Shown here: one piece after another, positions 1 to 7,870 of the stretch
Layout: every line of letters begins with the position of its first letter
Position numbering within the stretch: position 1 is the first letter of the stretch
Assembly (NCBI GenBank): GCA_964524185.1
Contig: CAZGCI010000051.1
Span: 1 to 27,900 of the forward strand
From: Thiohalocapsa sp964524185
GTDB taxonomy: Bacteria; Pseudomonadota; Gammaproteobacteria; Chromatiales; Chromatiaceae
Direction: 5' to 3'
Length of the DNA stretch: 27,900 bases
Position numbers and translations under genes: made by a program
The notes under the pieces: generated by a model
What the model was told of the DNA's origin: nothing
Seen by the model: the letters and a program-made list of their open reading frames with translations, nothing else
Databases searched by the model: none

Positions 1-30
1 CAGGCGCGGCCTGCGGGGCGACTGTCCGGC

Positions 31-51
31 GTCACGATGTGTTGTCACGAT
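31..51. repeat. 8-bp direct repeat upstream of the sigma-factor gene
   Basis: The octamer GTCACGAT occurs at 31-38 and again at 44-51, a 13-bp period, about 115 bp before the sigma-factor start. A related GTTACG follows at 54-59. An AT-rich stretch (about 81-107) lies between this repeat and the gene and would suit a promoter. A regulator-binding role is a guess from position only. Confidence 0.3.
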
Positions 52-164
52 TCGTTACGTCCCCTTCTGGTCGATTTTCGGTAAAGCTATTTAAAACAAT
101 AAGTTGAAATCTGGCACGGCGGCTGCTGTAGGGCAGGTAGGCACATCTTGATGAGGACCGTACC

Positions 165-671
165 ATGCCCGCCGAGACCGCAACCGCAAGCCCTGTGATC
201 GACTTCAATCAGCTCGCCCGCACGCACTGGTCGACACTCTATAAGTACGCCTATCGCCTCGCCGGGGATCGCCCGACGGCGGAGGATCTGGTGCAGGACA
301 GTCTGCTGCGCGCGTGGCGCTCGCGCGAGAAGCTCAAGGAGCCGGCGGCCATTACCGGTTGGCTGAAGACGATCGTGCGCCGCGAGAATGCGCGGCGCTT
401 TGAGCGCATCCGCCCGCGCGAGAGCGCGCTGCCAACAGACGACATCGTCGCCGAGCGCCAGAGTTATGACACATCCACGGAGGCCTTCGTGCTGCGCCGC
501 GCCCTCGCGGCGCTGCCGGCGGAGTACCGCGAGCCGCTGGTGCTGCAGGTGCTCGAGGGGTTGTCGCAGCAGGAGATCGCCGCGCGCATCGGCATCAGTG
601 CCGCCGGCGTCGGCACGCGGTTGTTCCGTGCCCGGCAGAAGCTGCGCGAGGCGCTGGGGGAGCGGGCGTGA
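165..671 (+). CDS. ECF-type RNA polymerase sigma factor
   Basis: The 168-aa product has the two-domain layout of sigma-70 family ECF factors. A sigma-2 region (about residues 18-85) includes a YRLAGDRPTAEDLVQD-type core and the LLRAWR segment that bind core polymerase and the -10 element. A sigma-4 region (about 110-165) includes LPAEYREPLVL and the helix-turn-helix GLSQQEIAARIGISAAGVGTR, which would read the -35 element. Length is normal for the family. The ATG at 165 is preceded by GAGG at 153-156 with 8-nt spacing, which supports this start. The stop codon overlaps the GTG start of the next gene (GTGA), so the two are almost certainly translated together. No anti-sigma gene is visible in the window. 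The regulon cannot be deduced from sequence alone. Confidence 0.93.
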   Translation: MPAETATASPVIDFNQLARTHWSTLYKYAYRLAGDRPTAEDLVQDSLLRAWRSREKLKEPAAITGWLKTIVRRENARRFERIRPRESALPTDDIVAERQSYDTSTEAFVLRRALAALPAEYREPLVLQVLEGLSQQEIAARIGISAAGVGTRLFRARQKLREALGERA

Positions 672-1096
672 GGAGGGCAGCGGCAGGCGGCCACTGCCCG
701 ACTGCGCCGGCGCCGCTGCTGCTGGTTGAGGACAGCGCACCGTTGCGCCAGATGCTGAGCTGGGATCTCGCGGACCTGGGGTACGCGGTCAGTGCCGCCG
801 GCGACTGCGCCGAGGCGCGTCGGCTGGCTGAGCGGCATCAGTTCCGCTTTGCGCTGCTCGACGTGCGCCTGCCGGACGGCGATGGCCGCACGCTGGCGGC
901 GGAGCTGAGCGTGCAGACACCGACGCTGCGGATCGTGCTGATGAGCGGCGATCCAGGTGCCCGGGCGCCATCACCGCCGGCGGGCGGCGTCATCGCCCTG
1001 CTGGCGAAACCGGTGGACAGCGGCATCATCCACTGGCTGCTCACCACCGCGACCGCGGCGCTGCAGAACAGCGCCGTCGCAACGGACCCCTCCTAA
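668..1096 (+). CDS. stand-alone response-regulator receiver protein
   Basis: The 142-aa product is a CheY-like receiver domain with no visible output domain. The acidic pair is E21-D22 (LLVEDSAP), the predicted phospho-acceptor is D65 (LLDVRLPDGDG), the Ser of the Thr/Ser position is S93 (LMSGD), and the conserved Lys is K114 (LLAKPVD). The N-terminal 15 residues are a non-conserved Ala/Pro-rich leader. The GTG start at 668 overlaps the sigma-factor stop by 4 nt, so translational coupling is likely. The pairing suggests that phosphorylation of this receiver controls the sigma factor, directly or through a partner. That is an inference; in the known PhyR systems of alphaproteobacteria the receiver and sigma-like domain are fused and act through an anti-sigma factor. 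No cognate kinase is adjacent. Confidence 0.88.
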   Translation: MRRAAAGGHCPTAPAPLLLVEDSAPLRQMLSWDLADLGYAVSAAGDCAEARRLAERHQFRFALLDVRLPDGDGRTLAAELSVQTPTLRIVLMSGDPGARAPSPPAGGVIALLAKPVDSGIIHWLLTTATAALQNSAVATDPS

Positions 1097-1512
1097 CGAC
1101 CCCTGCGCAGCGACGCCGTCCGATACAATCCTCGACGACATCGACGGGCTTGCCGCTGAATGATCCCGTCCAGCGGCCGTGGCTGCACCTCACATCAGCG
1201 CCTCCTCGGGCCTGACTACCACTCCTCGGGCGGCTATCCGGCGTAGCTGCCGGAAGGGGTTAGCCCGCCGGGCGCGGGCCGGCGCAGACCGGCCCCTTGG
1301 GCATCTAGGACCGAGTTCGCGCGTACCCCGATCGCACACGCCAACGGCCCGGGCGGGACGCCGCGCGGGCCGTGCTGTGGTGGTGGCGCGAGGAAGGGTG
1401 CCACTGCAGCGCGAAATACCTGATACTTTGTGCCGCTGTGCCGCCCGGCGCGGTGTCGGTCGCTGTGCTCGCGGCCGAGCCCAGTCCCCTTGACATCCCA
1501 GAGGTACCGAGG
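1097..1512. other. 416-bp intergenic region upstream of glgB
   Basis: No convincing gene is seen here; the open frames have no recognisable features. A TACAAT -10-like hexamer at 1124-1129 lacks a good -35 partner. A TTGACA hexamer at 1490-1495 lies too close to the glgB start (1513) to act as its -35 element. The in-frame extension of glgB back to 1372 lies in this region and is rejected because the better start and ribosome-binding site are at 1513. Confidence 0.5.
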
Positions 1513-3750
1513 ATGAGCCAAAGCCCGCTCAACAACGCCCTGCAGCAGGTCGCGGAAGCCAGCCATCGCGATCCCTTCGCGGTCCTCGGGCGGCATTCGG
1601 AGGGTGAGGGCATCTGTGTCCGGGTGATGCTGCCAGGCGCTGAGACGGCGACCATCGCCGAGGGTAATCTCGCCATGGACCGCATCGAGGGCACCGACCT
1701 CTTCGAATGGCGCGGCCCGGCGGCGGCCGTGCCGGAGCGCTATCGGCTGATCTGGCGCGACGACGAGCACCGGGAGCACATCGCCCACGACCCCTACTGT
1801 TTCCCGCCACAATTGCCGGATTTCGACATGCACCTGTTCGGCGAGGGCCGGCACTGGCACGCCTATCGGCTGCTCGGCGCTAGCGTTCACGAGACCGACG
1901 GCATCGCCGGCATCCTGTTCTCGGTCTGGGCGCCCAATGCGTCGCGGGTCAGCGTGGTCGGGGACTTCAACCGCTGGGATGGGCGCCGCCATCCGATGCG
2001 CATCCACGGCAATGGGGTCTGGGAGCTCTTCATCCCGGACCTGGCGCCCGGCGTGCTGTACAAGTTCGAGGTCCGCACCCGCGAGGGGGCCATCCTGCTC
2101 AAGTCCGATCCCTACGGCCGCCGCTTCGAGGTGCGCCCGAGCACGGCATCCATCGTCGAGCCGCCGAGCCGCTTCCAGTGGCGCGACGGCGACTGGCTTG
2201 CGGCCCGCCGCGAGCACGACTGGCTGCACAGCCCGATGGCCATCTACGAGGTGCATCCGGGCTCTTGGCAGCGCGGCCCCGAGGGCGAGATGCTCAACTA
2301 CCGCGAGCTGGCCGAGCGCCTGGTGGACCACGTGCGCGACCTCGGTTTCACGCACATCGAGCTGATGCCCATCACCGAGCACCCGTTCGACCTGTCCTGG
2401 GGCTACCAGACCACCGGCTACTACGCCCCCACCAGCCGCTTCGGCAGCCCGGATGACTTCCGCTGGCTGGTGGACCACTGCCATGCCAACGGCATTGGCG
2501 TGATCCTGGACTGGGTCCCGGCCCACTTCCCGAAGGATGCCCACGGTCTGGCCCGTTTCGACGGCACCGCACTGTTCGAGCACGAGGACCCGCGCCTCGG
2601 CGAGCACTTGGACTGGTCGACGCTGATCTTCAACTTCGGCCGCAGCGAGGTGAAGAACTTCCTGATCTCCAGCGCCCTCTATTGGCTGGAAGAGTTTCAC
2701 CTCGACGGGCTGCGCGTCGATGCCGTGGCATCGATGTTGTACCTGGATTACTCCCGCACAGACTGGGTGCCCAACCGCCACGGCGGCCGCGAGAACCTGG
2801 AGGCCATCGCGTTCTTGCGCGAGCTGAACGAGATCATCCACGACCAAGTCCCAGGGGCCCTGGTCATGGCGGAGGAGTCCACCTCTTGGTCCCAGGTGAC
2901 TCGGCCCACCTACGTCGGCGGGCTCGGCTTTGATCTGAAATGGAACATGGGCTGGATGAACGATACGCTGGAGTACTTCAAGGAGGACCCGATCCATCGG
3001 CAGTATCACCAGGACGAGCTGACCTTCAGCATGATCTACGCGTTTACCGAGAACTTTCTGCTGCCGTTCTCCCACGACGAGGTCACGCACGGTAAACGCT
3101 CGCTGCTCTACCGCATGCCCGGCGACGAGTGGCAGCGCTTCGCCAACCTGCGGCTGCTCTATAGCTACATGTATACCCACCCGGGCAAGAAGCTGCTGTT
3201 CATGGGCAGCGAGTTCGGGCAGGGGGAGGAATGGGACAGCACCGCGGTGTTGGACTGGTACGTGCTGCAGTACCCCTTTCACCAAGGGATACAAAAGCTG
3301 GTGCGGACGCTGAACGCTCTGCACCGATCCGAGGGGCCGCTGCATGCCGAAGACTTCGACCCCCAAGGCTTCGAGTGGATCGACTGTCACGACGCGCACA
3401 ATTCGGTGCTGGTCTTCCAACGACGCGCGCCCGGCACCGCCACACACGACGGCGGCGAGGATCAACCGCCGGAAGACCACCTGGTGGTGGCCCTCAACTT
3501 CACACCCGTCCCGCGCGAGGGCTACCGTATCGGCGTGCCCGCGGCAGGACCGTACCAGGAAATCTTTAATTCGGACGCGCCTGAGTTCGGCGGCAGCGGC
3601 CTGGGCAACGGCAGCGAGCCCATTGCGACCGAGTCCGTCAACTGGATGAACCGACCGGATTCCCTGGTGCTGACCCTGCCGCCGCTCGCCGGGATCATTC
3701 TGAAGCCGATGGCGCCATCTGACGCCGCGGCCCAAACCACCGCTGGCTGA
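1513..3750 (+). CDS. glgB: 1,4-alpha-glucan (glycogen) branching enzyme
   Basis: The 745-aa GH13 enzyme introduces alpha-1,6 branches into glycogen by cutting and transferring alpha-1,4 chains. It has the long bacterial architecture. The N1 domain begins with RDPFAVLGRH. A CBM48/N2 domain follows (about 120-220; FSVWAPNASRVSVVGDFNRWDG). The catalytic barrel carries the nucleophile D403 in GLRVDAVASM, the acid/base Glu in MAEEST (E454/E455) and the His-Asp pair in FSHDEVTHGK (D522). A C-terminal all-beta domain ends near the C-terminus. Length matches the family (about 730 aa). The ATG at 1513 has GAGG at 1501-1504 with 8-nt spacing, and the protein begins with family-like sequence there; the open frame to 1372 is not needed. 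glgA follows 27 bp downstream, so the two are probably co-transcribed. The genes for ADP-glucose pyrophosphorylase and phosphorylase are not in the window. Confidence 0.97.
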   Translation: MSQSPLNNALQQVAEASHRDPFAVLGRHSEGEGICVRVMLPGAETATIAEGNLAMDRIEGTDLFEWRGPAAAVPERYRLIWRDDEHREHIAHDPYCFPPQLPDFDMHLFGEGRHWHAYRLLGASVHETDGIAGILFSVWAPNASRVSVVGDFNRWDGRRHPMRIHGNGVWELFIPDLAPGVLYKFEVRTREGAILLKSDPYGRRFEVRPSTASIVEPPSRFQWRDGDWLAARREHDWLHSPMAIYEVHPGSWQRGPEGEMLNYRELAERLVDHVRDLGFTHIELMPITEHPFDLSWGYQTTGYYAPTSRFGSPDDFRWLVDHCHANGIGVILDWVPAHFPKDAHGLARFDGTALFEHEDPRLGEHLDWSTLIFNFGRSEVKNFLISSALYWLEEFHLDGLRVDAVASMLYLDYSRTDWVPNRHGGRENLEAIAFLRELNEIIHDQVPGALVMAEESTSWSQVTRPTYVGGLGFDLKWNMGWMNDTLEYFKEDPIHRQYHQDELTFSMIYAFTENFLLPFSHDEVTHGKRSLLYRMPGDEWQRFANLRLLYSYMYTHPGKKLLFMGSEFGQGEEWDSTAVLDWYVLQYPFHQGIQKLVRTLNALHRSEGPLHAEDFDPQGFEWIDCHDAHNSVLVFQRRAPGTATHDGGEDQPPEDHLVVALNFTPVPREGYRIGVPAAGPYQEIFNSDAPEFGGSGLGNGSEPIATESVNWMNRPDSLVLTLPPLAGIILKPMAPSDAAAQTTAG

Positions 3751-3777
3751 GCTCACTGACGCTGCAGGCCGTCTGAT

Positions 3778-5781
3778 ATGGCGAAAAAGCCAACCTCAAA
3801 GAAACAGACCGCGGTGACGGAGACGCCCGCGGCCAAAACGGCAACTGTGACCACGAAGCGGGCGGCCAAGCAGACCGCAGCGCCCAAGGCCAAGCCCAAG
3901 GCCTCAAGCCGGCGCAAACCGGCGGCCGCAACCGGCTCTGCCGCGGCGCAACCGCAACGGCCGAGTGCCGCCGCGCCTGCGCAGCGGGCCGCCGCCGAGC
4001 CGCGCCCGCATGGCATCCGCGCCGGTGAAGAGACCGCTGCACGGCGCCCAATGCCGCGGGTGCATGCGTTCACGCTGGCCGCAGCCACAGCAGCCGCCGC
4101 GCCGAAACGGACCCCAGCGCCGTCTCCAGCCGTTGCGCCGATCACGAAGGGGCCCGAGCAACCGGCGACCGCCCCAGTCAACAGGCTGGACCCGGCGCCG
4201 ACGCGCGAGGACCGTCCCGACTCCGGCTACGCGCCCGAACCGGAGCCGCATCCGGAGCCGCAGCACGAGCCGTCCCCACCGCCGGTCCATCAGCAGCATC
4301 GCGCGAGCCTGTTCATTGTGCATATCACGCCGGAGATGGCGCCGGTGGCCAAGGTCGGCGGCCTTGCCGATGTGGTGTTCGGCCTCAGCCGGGAGCTGGC
4401 CATCCGCGGCAATCACGTCGAGATCATCCTGCCGAAGTACGACACCCTGCGCTATGACCACATCTTCGAGCTGCACGAGGTCTACCGCGACCTATGGGTA
4501 CCTTGGTACGAGGGGGCCATCCATTGCACGGTGTTCTTCGGCTTCGTGCATGGGCGCAAATGCTTCTTCATCGAGCCGCATTCCCACGACAACTTCTTCA
4601 ACCGCGGCAGCATCTACGGCTTCGCCGACGATGTGTTGCGGTACGCCTTCTTCTCGCGGGCAGCGATTGAGTTCCTGTGGAAGGCCGGCAAGCACCCGGA
4701 CATCATCCATTGTCACGATTGGCAGACCGCCTTGGTCCCGGTCTTCTTGTACGAGGTCTATCAACAGCTCGGGATGACCCATCCGCGCGTCTGCCTGACC
4801 ATCCACAACTATAAGCATCAGGGTGTCACCGGCGCCGAGCTCCTGCGTGCCACCGGGCTGCATCAGCCAGAGCGCTTCTTCGACCGGCTGCGCATGGGCG
4901 ACCATCGCCACAAGGACGCGTTGAATCTGCTCCAGGGCGGCGTCGTCTATTCCAACTTCATCACCACGGTGTCACCGCGCTATGCCTTTGAGACCAAGGA
5001 CGGCGGTCAAGGCTTCGGCCTGGAGCCTGTCTTGCATACGCATCACATGAAATACGGCGGCGTGGTCAACGGCATCGACTACGACGTCTGGAACCCCGAG
5101 GTGGACCACCACCTGCCGGCTCGCTTCGGCGTCGACAACATCGATGCCAAGTACGACAACAAGCGCGCCCTACGCCATCGCCTGATGCTGGCCGACAACG
5201 AAAAGCCCATCGTCGCCTTCATCGGCCGGCTCGACCCCCAGAAAGGTCTTGAGCTGGTCCGACATGCGATCTTCTACGCCCTCGAGCACGGAGCGCAGTT
5301 TGTCCTGCTGGGCTCCAGCCCGGATCAAGCCATCAACAACGACTTTTGGGGCCTCAAGCATATGCTGAACGAGAGCCCCGATTGTCACCTGGAGATCGGC
5401 TTCGACGAGGACTTGGCCCACCTAATCTATGCCGGCGCCGACATCATGCTGGTGCCGAGCCAGTTCGAGCCTTGCGGCCTGACCCAGCTGATCGCACTGC
5501 GCTACGGCACCATTCCCGTGGTGCGCACCGTCGGCGGACTGGCCGACACGGTATTCGACAAGGATTACTCGGATCGCCCGCTGCATGAGCGCAACGGCTA
5601 CCGCTTCGACACCTACGACGCCGCCGGCCTAGAGTCGGCCCTCGGTCGCGCGATCGACTGCTACTACCAATTCCCGGAGCACTTCCGCGAGCTGATGAAA
5701 AACGCCATGCGCGCGGACTATTCCTGGAATCGGCCCGGACAGGACTACCTCAACATCTACGACTTCATCCGCAACCGCTGA
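3778..5781 (+). CDS. glgA: glycogen synthase (ADP-glucose) with long basic N-terminal extension
   Basis: The 667-aa product joins a roughly 177-residue low-complexity leader to a complete GT5 glycogen/starch synthase. The catalytic part starts near residue 178 with the IVHITPEMAPVAKVGGLADV segment, whose KVGGL motif binds ADP-glucose. It continues with HCHDWQTALVP, VNGIDYDVWNP at the domain junction, FIGRLDPQKGLEL, and the C-terminal FEPCGLTQLIALRYGTIPVV motif with the active-site Glu. It elongates alpha-1,4-glucan from ADP-glucose. The leader is rich in Lys, Ala, Pro, Arg and Thr (an AK-rich first third, then a Pro/Glu/His-rich end) and resembles histone-H1-like or linker tails rather than any catalytic module. 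Typical GlgA is about 480-530 aa. The ATG at 3778 follows glgB by 27 bp; GCAGG at 3764-3768 is only a fair Shine-Dalgarno sequence. A shorter start is possible but I see no better ribosome site inside the leader. Confidence 0.95.
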   Translation: MAKKPTSKKQTAVTETPAAKTATVTTKRAAKQTAAPKAKPKASSRRKPAAATGSAAAQPQRPSAAAPAQRAAAEPRPHGIRAGEETAARRPMPRVHAFTLAAATAAAAPKRTPAPSPAVAPITKGPEQPATAPVNRLDPAPTREDRPDSGYAPEPEPHPEPQHEPSPPPVHQQHRASLFIVHITPEMAPVAKVGGLADVVFGLSRELAIRGNHVEIILPKYDTLRYDHIFELHEVYRDLWVPWYEGAIHCTVFFGFVHGRKCFFIEPHSHDNFFNRGSIYGFADDVLRYAFFSRAAIEFLWKAGKHPDIIHCHDWQTALVPVFLYEVYQQLGMTHPRVCLTIHNYKHQGVTGAELLRATGLHQPERFFDRLRMGDHRHKDALNLLQGGVVYSNFITTVSPRYAFETKDGGQGFGLEPVLHTHHMKYGGVVNGIDYDVWNPEVDHHLPARFGVDNIDAKYDNKRALRHRLMLADNEKPIVAFIGRLDPQKGLELVRHAIFYALEHGAQFVLLGSSPDQAINNDFWGLKHMLNESPDCHLEIGFDEDLAHLIYAGADIMLVPSQFEPCGLTQLIALRYGTIPVVRTVGGLADTVFDKDYSDRPLHERNGYRFDTYDAAGLESALGRAIDCYYQFPEHFRELMKNAMRADYSWNRPGQDYLNIYDFIRNR

Positions 5782-5784
5782 TCG

Positions 5785-5826
5785 GGGCCAAGGGCCAAGG
5801 GCCAAGGGCCAAGGGCCAAGGGCCAA
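5785..5826. repeat. six tandem copies of the heptamer GGGCCAA
   Basis: Six perfect contiguous copies (5785-5791, 5792-5798, 5799-5805, 5806-5812, 5813-5819, 5820-5826) start 4 nt after the glgA stop codon, in the gap between convergent glgA and the rlpA-like gene. A second heptamer, CCCCTAG, occurs twice plus a partial copy at 5860-5877. Confidence 0.95.
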
Positions 5827-5859
5827 GGAGCAGTCTCGCAACCCGGGCGTCGGCGTTCA

Positions 5860-5877
5860 CCCCTAGCCCCTAGCCCC
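5860..5877. repeat. short heptamer repeat CCCCTAG (2.5 copies)
   Basis: CCCCTAG is seen at 5860-5866 and 5867-5873, followed by CCCC at 5874-5877. It sits 33 nt after the GGGCCAA array and just beyond the stop codon of the convergent rlpA-like gene at 5883. The two arrays share period but not sequence. Confidence 0.85.
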
Positions 5878-5882
5878 TTCAC

Positions 5883-6275
5883 CTACGCCCCTCGCCGCCC
5901 CGCCCTGCTCAGGACTTCGACCTTCACCGGCGCGACGCCGCGCCGGATGATGCCGAGCTCTTTGGCCGCACGGCGTGAGAGGTCGATGATGCGCCCCTTG
6001 ACGAACGGACCGCGGTCATTCACCTGCACCACAATGGTCTTGCCGGTGCGCTTATCGGTCACCCGCACGCGGCTCCCCAGGGGCAGGCTCTTGTGGGCGG
6101 CGCTCATCTTGCCCTTGTCATAGATCTGCCCGCTCGCGGTCCGGTTGCCGTGCAGGCTATCGTGGTAGAAGGACGCGATGCCGGTCTCCACCGCACCGGC
6201 GTGCGAGGCGAAGGACGGCACAGACAAAACCGCGAGCAGCGCCATGGCCGGAGCCGGGCTCAGTAACTTGATCAT
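5883..6275 (-). CDS. rlpA: RlpA-like septal ring lytic transglycosylase (double-psi beta-barrel)
   Basis: The 130-aa product has a signal peptide (about residues 1-28, hydrophobic core PAMALLAVLSVPSFAS), then a single double-psi beta-barrel domain. Family signatures are GIASFYHDSLHGNRTASGQ, the MSAAHKSLPLGSRVRVTD segment and VNDRGPFVKGRIIDLSRRAA. RlpA proteins cleave denuded peptidoglycan glycan strands at the division site and in the envelope. This copy lacks a lipobox Cys and the C-terminal SPOR domain of the E. coli protein, so it is a short, probably soluble periplasmic form; septal targeting is therefore uncertain. It is convergent with glgA. A good sigma-70-like promoter lies about 100 bp upstream (6380-6408). 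The Shine-Dalgarno sequence is weak (AAGG about 10 nt before the ATG). Confidence 0.9.
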   Translation of the reverse strand: MIKLLSPAPAMALLAVLSVPSFASHAGAVETGIASFYHDSLHGNRTASGQIYDKGKMSAAHKSLPLGSRVRVTDKRTGKTIVVQVNDRGPFVKGRIIDLSRRAAKELGIIRRGVAPVKVEVLSRAGRRGA

Positions 6276-6379
6276 GTGGGATACCTTGGGCAGCTGCCTT
6301 GCTCAGATGGGGCCGGAGCCGTCGGTGGTGCCGAGGCCGATGCGGCGCAGAGCCGGGCGCTGTTGGATGTGATGAACAG

Positions 6380-6408
6380 AATATACGGGAAAACCCGTAC
6401 TCGGTAAA
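6380..6408 (-). promoter_or_regulatory. predicted sigma-70 promoter of the rlpA-like gene, with palindromic spacer
   Basis: Read on the minus strand, TTTACC (6403-6408) and TATATT (6380-6385) are separated by exactly 17 bp. The 16-bp inverted repeat TACGGG-aaaa-CCCGTA (plus strand 6384-6399) fills most of the spacer and overlaps the -10 hexamer, an operator-like position. Predicted transcription would begin about 100 bp before the rlpA-like start. Hexamer matches are visual; no regulator is known. Confidence 0.5.
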
Positions 6409-6647
6409 GATCCGGCTACGGCCCCTCGACCCTGCTGGCGGCCGGCACCGTCGCCCTCGCGACGAGCGGGACCGTTTCACAACCTGCAGGGCAGCCTTCG
6501 AGCCGGTGTTTTTTGCACAGGCCAAGCGTGAATTTGTCACAGTCCATGCCGGTGCAGATGGCCTAGCCTTGATCCGGGCGTGAGACTCGGCGCCGCAATC
6601 GCGCTCGCCGTGTCCCGAGGTTCATAGCGACCGCTCTACCTCTATTT

Positions 6648-6675
6648 GCCCGGCCGCGTGTCGGGCTTTCTTTTT
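6648..6675 (+). terminator. Rho-independent terminator-like hairpin
   Basis: The stem GCCCG (6648-6652) pairs with CGGGC (6662-6666) across a 9-nt loop and is followed by TTTCTTTTT (6667-6675). The T tract is on the plus strand, but no plus-strand gene is recognised upstream; the nearest genes on both sides are on the minus strand. Confidence 0.5.
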
Positions 6676-6940
6676 CCCGGCCGCCACCAGCGGCGGATGT
6701 GGCTGGCAGACCGATCGGCAACGCTCGCTGATCCTTCCACCGACTCAGGCGACGCCCTGGTCAGCCGCAAGCTGACCGGGCCGGCATCTCCGCGCTGCTG
6801 ATGAGTCACACCGCTCGACGCCGCGCCAAGCCCGAGCTGAGCTGCCATCAGCACGGCGTGCGAAAGGGCCACCGGGACCAGGCAAAGCACAGCTTCAGCT
6901 CATGTGCCACGGCCCGTCGCAGGGGCGGTCATGTGTGCGA

Positions 6941-7870
6941 TTACGGCGCCTCGTACACCGCCGTGCCGGGATGAAAGGCGTACCAGGCAAACCAATAGGC
7001 CAGGGTCACCGGCAGGTCCACACCATTGGGTGCGTAGGCGCGGGCACTGCCGGCCTCGGCGTCGAAGTGGATCAGGATCTCGCTGCCGCCCACGCGATCC
7101 AGCAGCAACGCTGTGCCCGCAGCGCGCAGCTCTACAAAGGGATAAGCCTTGGCCTGACCATTGACCCTCACCCCGAGCACCTGCTCTTTGGATCGGTAGC
7201 GCTTGGACGAAGGCGAGACAGAGAACAGCGGGGTCTGACTCTGCTCGTAGCCCGCATAGGGATCGGCCTCGTAGGCACGCTGGAAACCGGTTTCGGCCGA
7301 CAGCACGCGGGTGCCGGGGTGCTCGCGTCGCCACTGCTCCCAGCGGCTGTGGGTGACCGGAACCCGACGCAAGCGCGTGCCTGCCATCGGACCGCTGATG
7401 GCCTGTCCATACAGCTGGCTCCACAGGGAGTGCGTCTCGCGGTCAAACAGCAATAGATTGCTGTTGTATAGCAACCCGGAAACGCCGAAGGTCAGTGGTT
7501 GGGCATCGACCTGAGCAATGAATACAACCCCGCTAGCGCAGAGCGGACAGTAGCTGATCACAATCGGGACGCCACCGATGGCATCGTTGACGATCTCGTG
7601 CCAGGCGAGAATGTTGGTTGGGTAGGCCTTGGATTCGCCGAATGCCGCGACACCGAGGACAGCGTCTTGCGCCGATACATGGACAGCCGCCTCAGCCCCG
7701 ATGAACTGCGGGGTATCCAGCGCAGGAATACCGTCGGGCGGTTGTCCGCCAAACTCGATCGCGTTTTTGTCGACAAGGCTCCGACTGAGATCGAAGCCGT
7801 TCAGGGCTGCTGCCGGCAGGGCAATGAGCAGCAGGAGCGAGATGGCAAGACTATCGATGGGGTTGCGCAT
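6941..7870 (-). CDS. DUF3179 domain-containing exported protein
   Basis: The 309-aa product starts with a signal peptide (SLAISLLLLIALPAAALNG) and then matches the DUF3179 family along its length. Recognisable segments are AYPTNILAWHEIVND, the hallmark VISYCPLCASGVVF, GLLYNSNLLLFDRETHSLWSQ and GVRVNGQAKAYPF. The paired cysteines of the YCPLC motif are intact. The biochemical role of the family is not established; the CxxC-like pair and export fit a periplasmic redox or metal-related role, which is inference. The ATG at 7870 has GAGG five nt upstream, supporting the start. The gene is followed by the non-coding 6276-6940 gap and preceded by a peroxiredoxin-like gene in the same direction 161 bp away, so co-transcription is possible but not certain. 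Confidence 0.92.
   Translation of the reverse strand: MRNPIDSLAISLLLLIALPAAALNGFDLSRSLVDKNAIEFGGQPPDGIPALDTPQFIGAEAAVHVSAQDAVLGVAAFGESKAYPTNILAWHEIVNDAIGGVPIVISYCPLCASGVVFIAQVDAQPLTFGVSGLLYNSNLLLFDRETHSLWSQLYGQAISGPMAGTRLRRVPVTHSRWEQWRREHPGTRVLSAETGFQRAYEADPYAGYEQSQTPLFSVSPSSKRYRSKEQVLGVRVNGQAKAYPFVELRAAGTALLLDRVGGSEILIHFDAEAGSARAYAPNGVDLPVTLAYWFAWYAFHPGTAVYEAP

Larger units (their letters stand above)
6276..6940. other. 665-bp gap between rlpA-like and DUF3179 genes
   Basis: No credible coding region is seen; the open frames here give low-complexity Arg/Pro-rich products that look like GC-driven artefacts. The gap holds the predicted rlpA promoter (6380-6408) and a terminator-like hairpin with a T tract on the plus strand (6648-6675). 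No tRNA arm pattern or other RNA family is recognisable. Confidence 0.5.

Noticed and set aside
1372..1512. 47-residue N-terminal extension of the branching enzyme
   Set aside because: A Shine-Dalgarno sequence and family-like N-terminus are at 1513; the extension has no similarity to GlgB.
1234..3756. 840-codon open frame on the minus strand opposite glgB
   Set aside because: It is the GC-driven shadow of glgB; the product is Val/His/Gln/Arg-rich without motifs, while the plus strand encodes a complete known enzyme.
5785..5877. CRISPR array
   Set aside because: Repeats are 7 bp and contiguous, without spacers; no cas genes are in the window.
6540..6650. tRNA gene before the orphan terminator
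   Set aside because: A GGTTCATAGC segment recalls a T arm, but no acceptor stem, anticodon arm or CCA end can be built.
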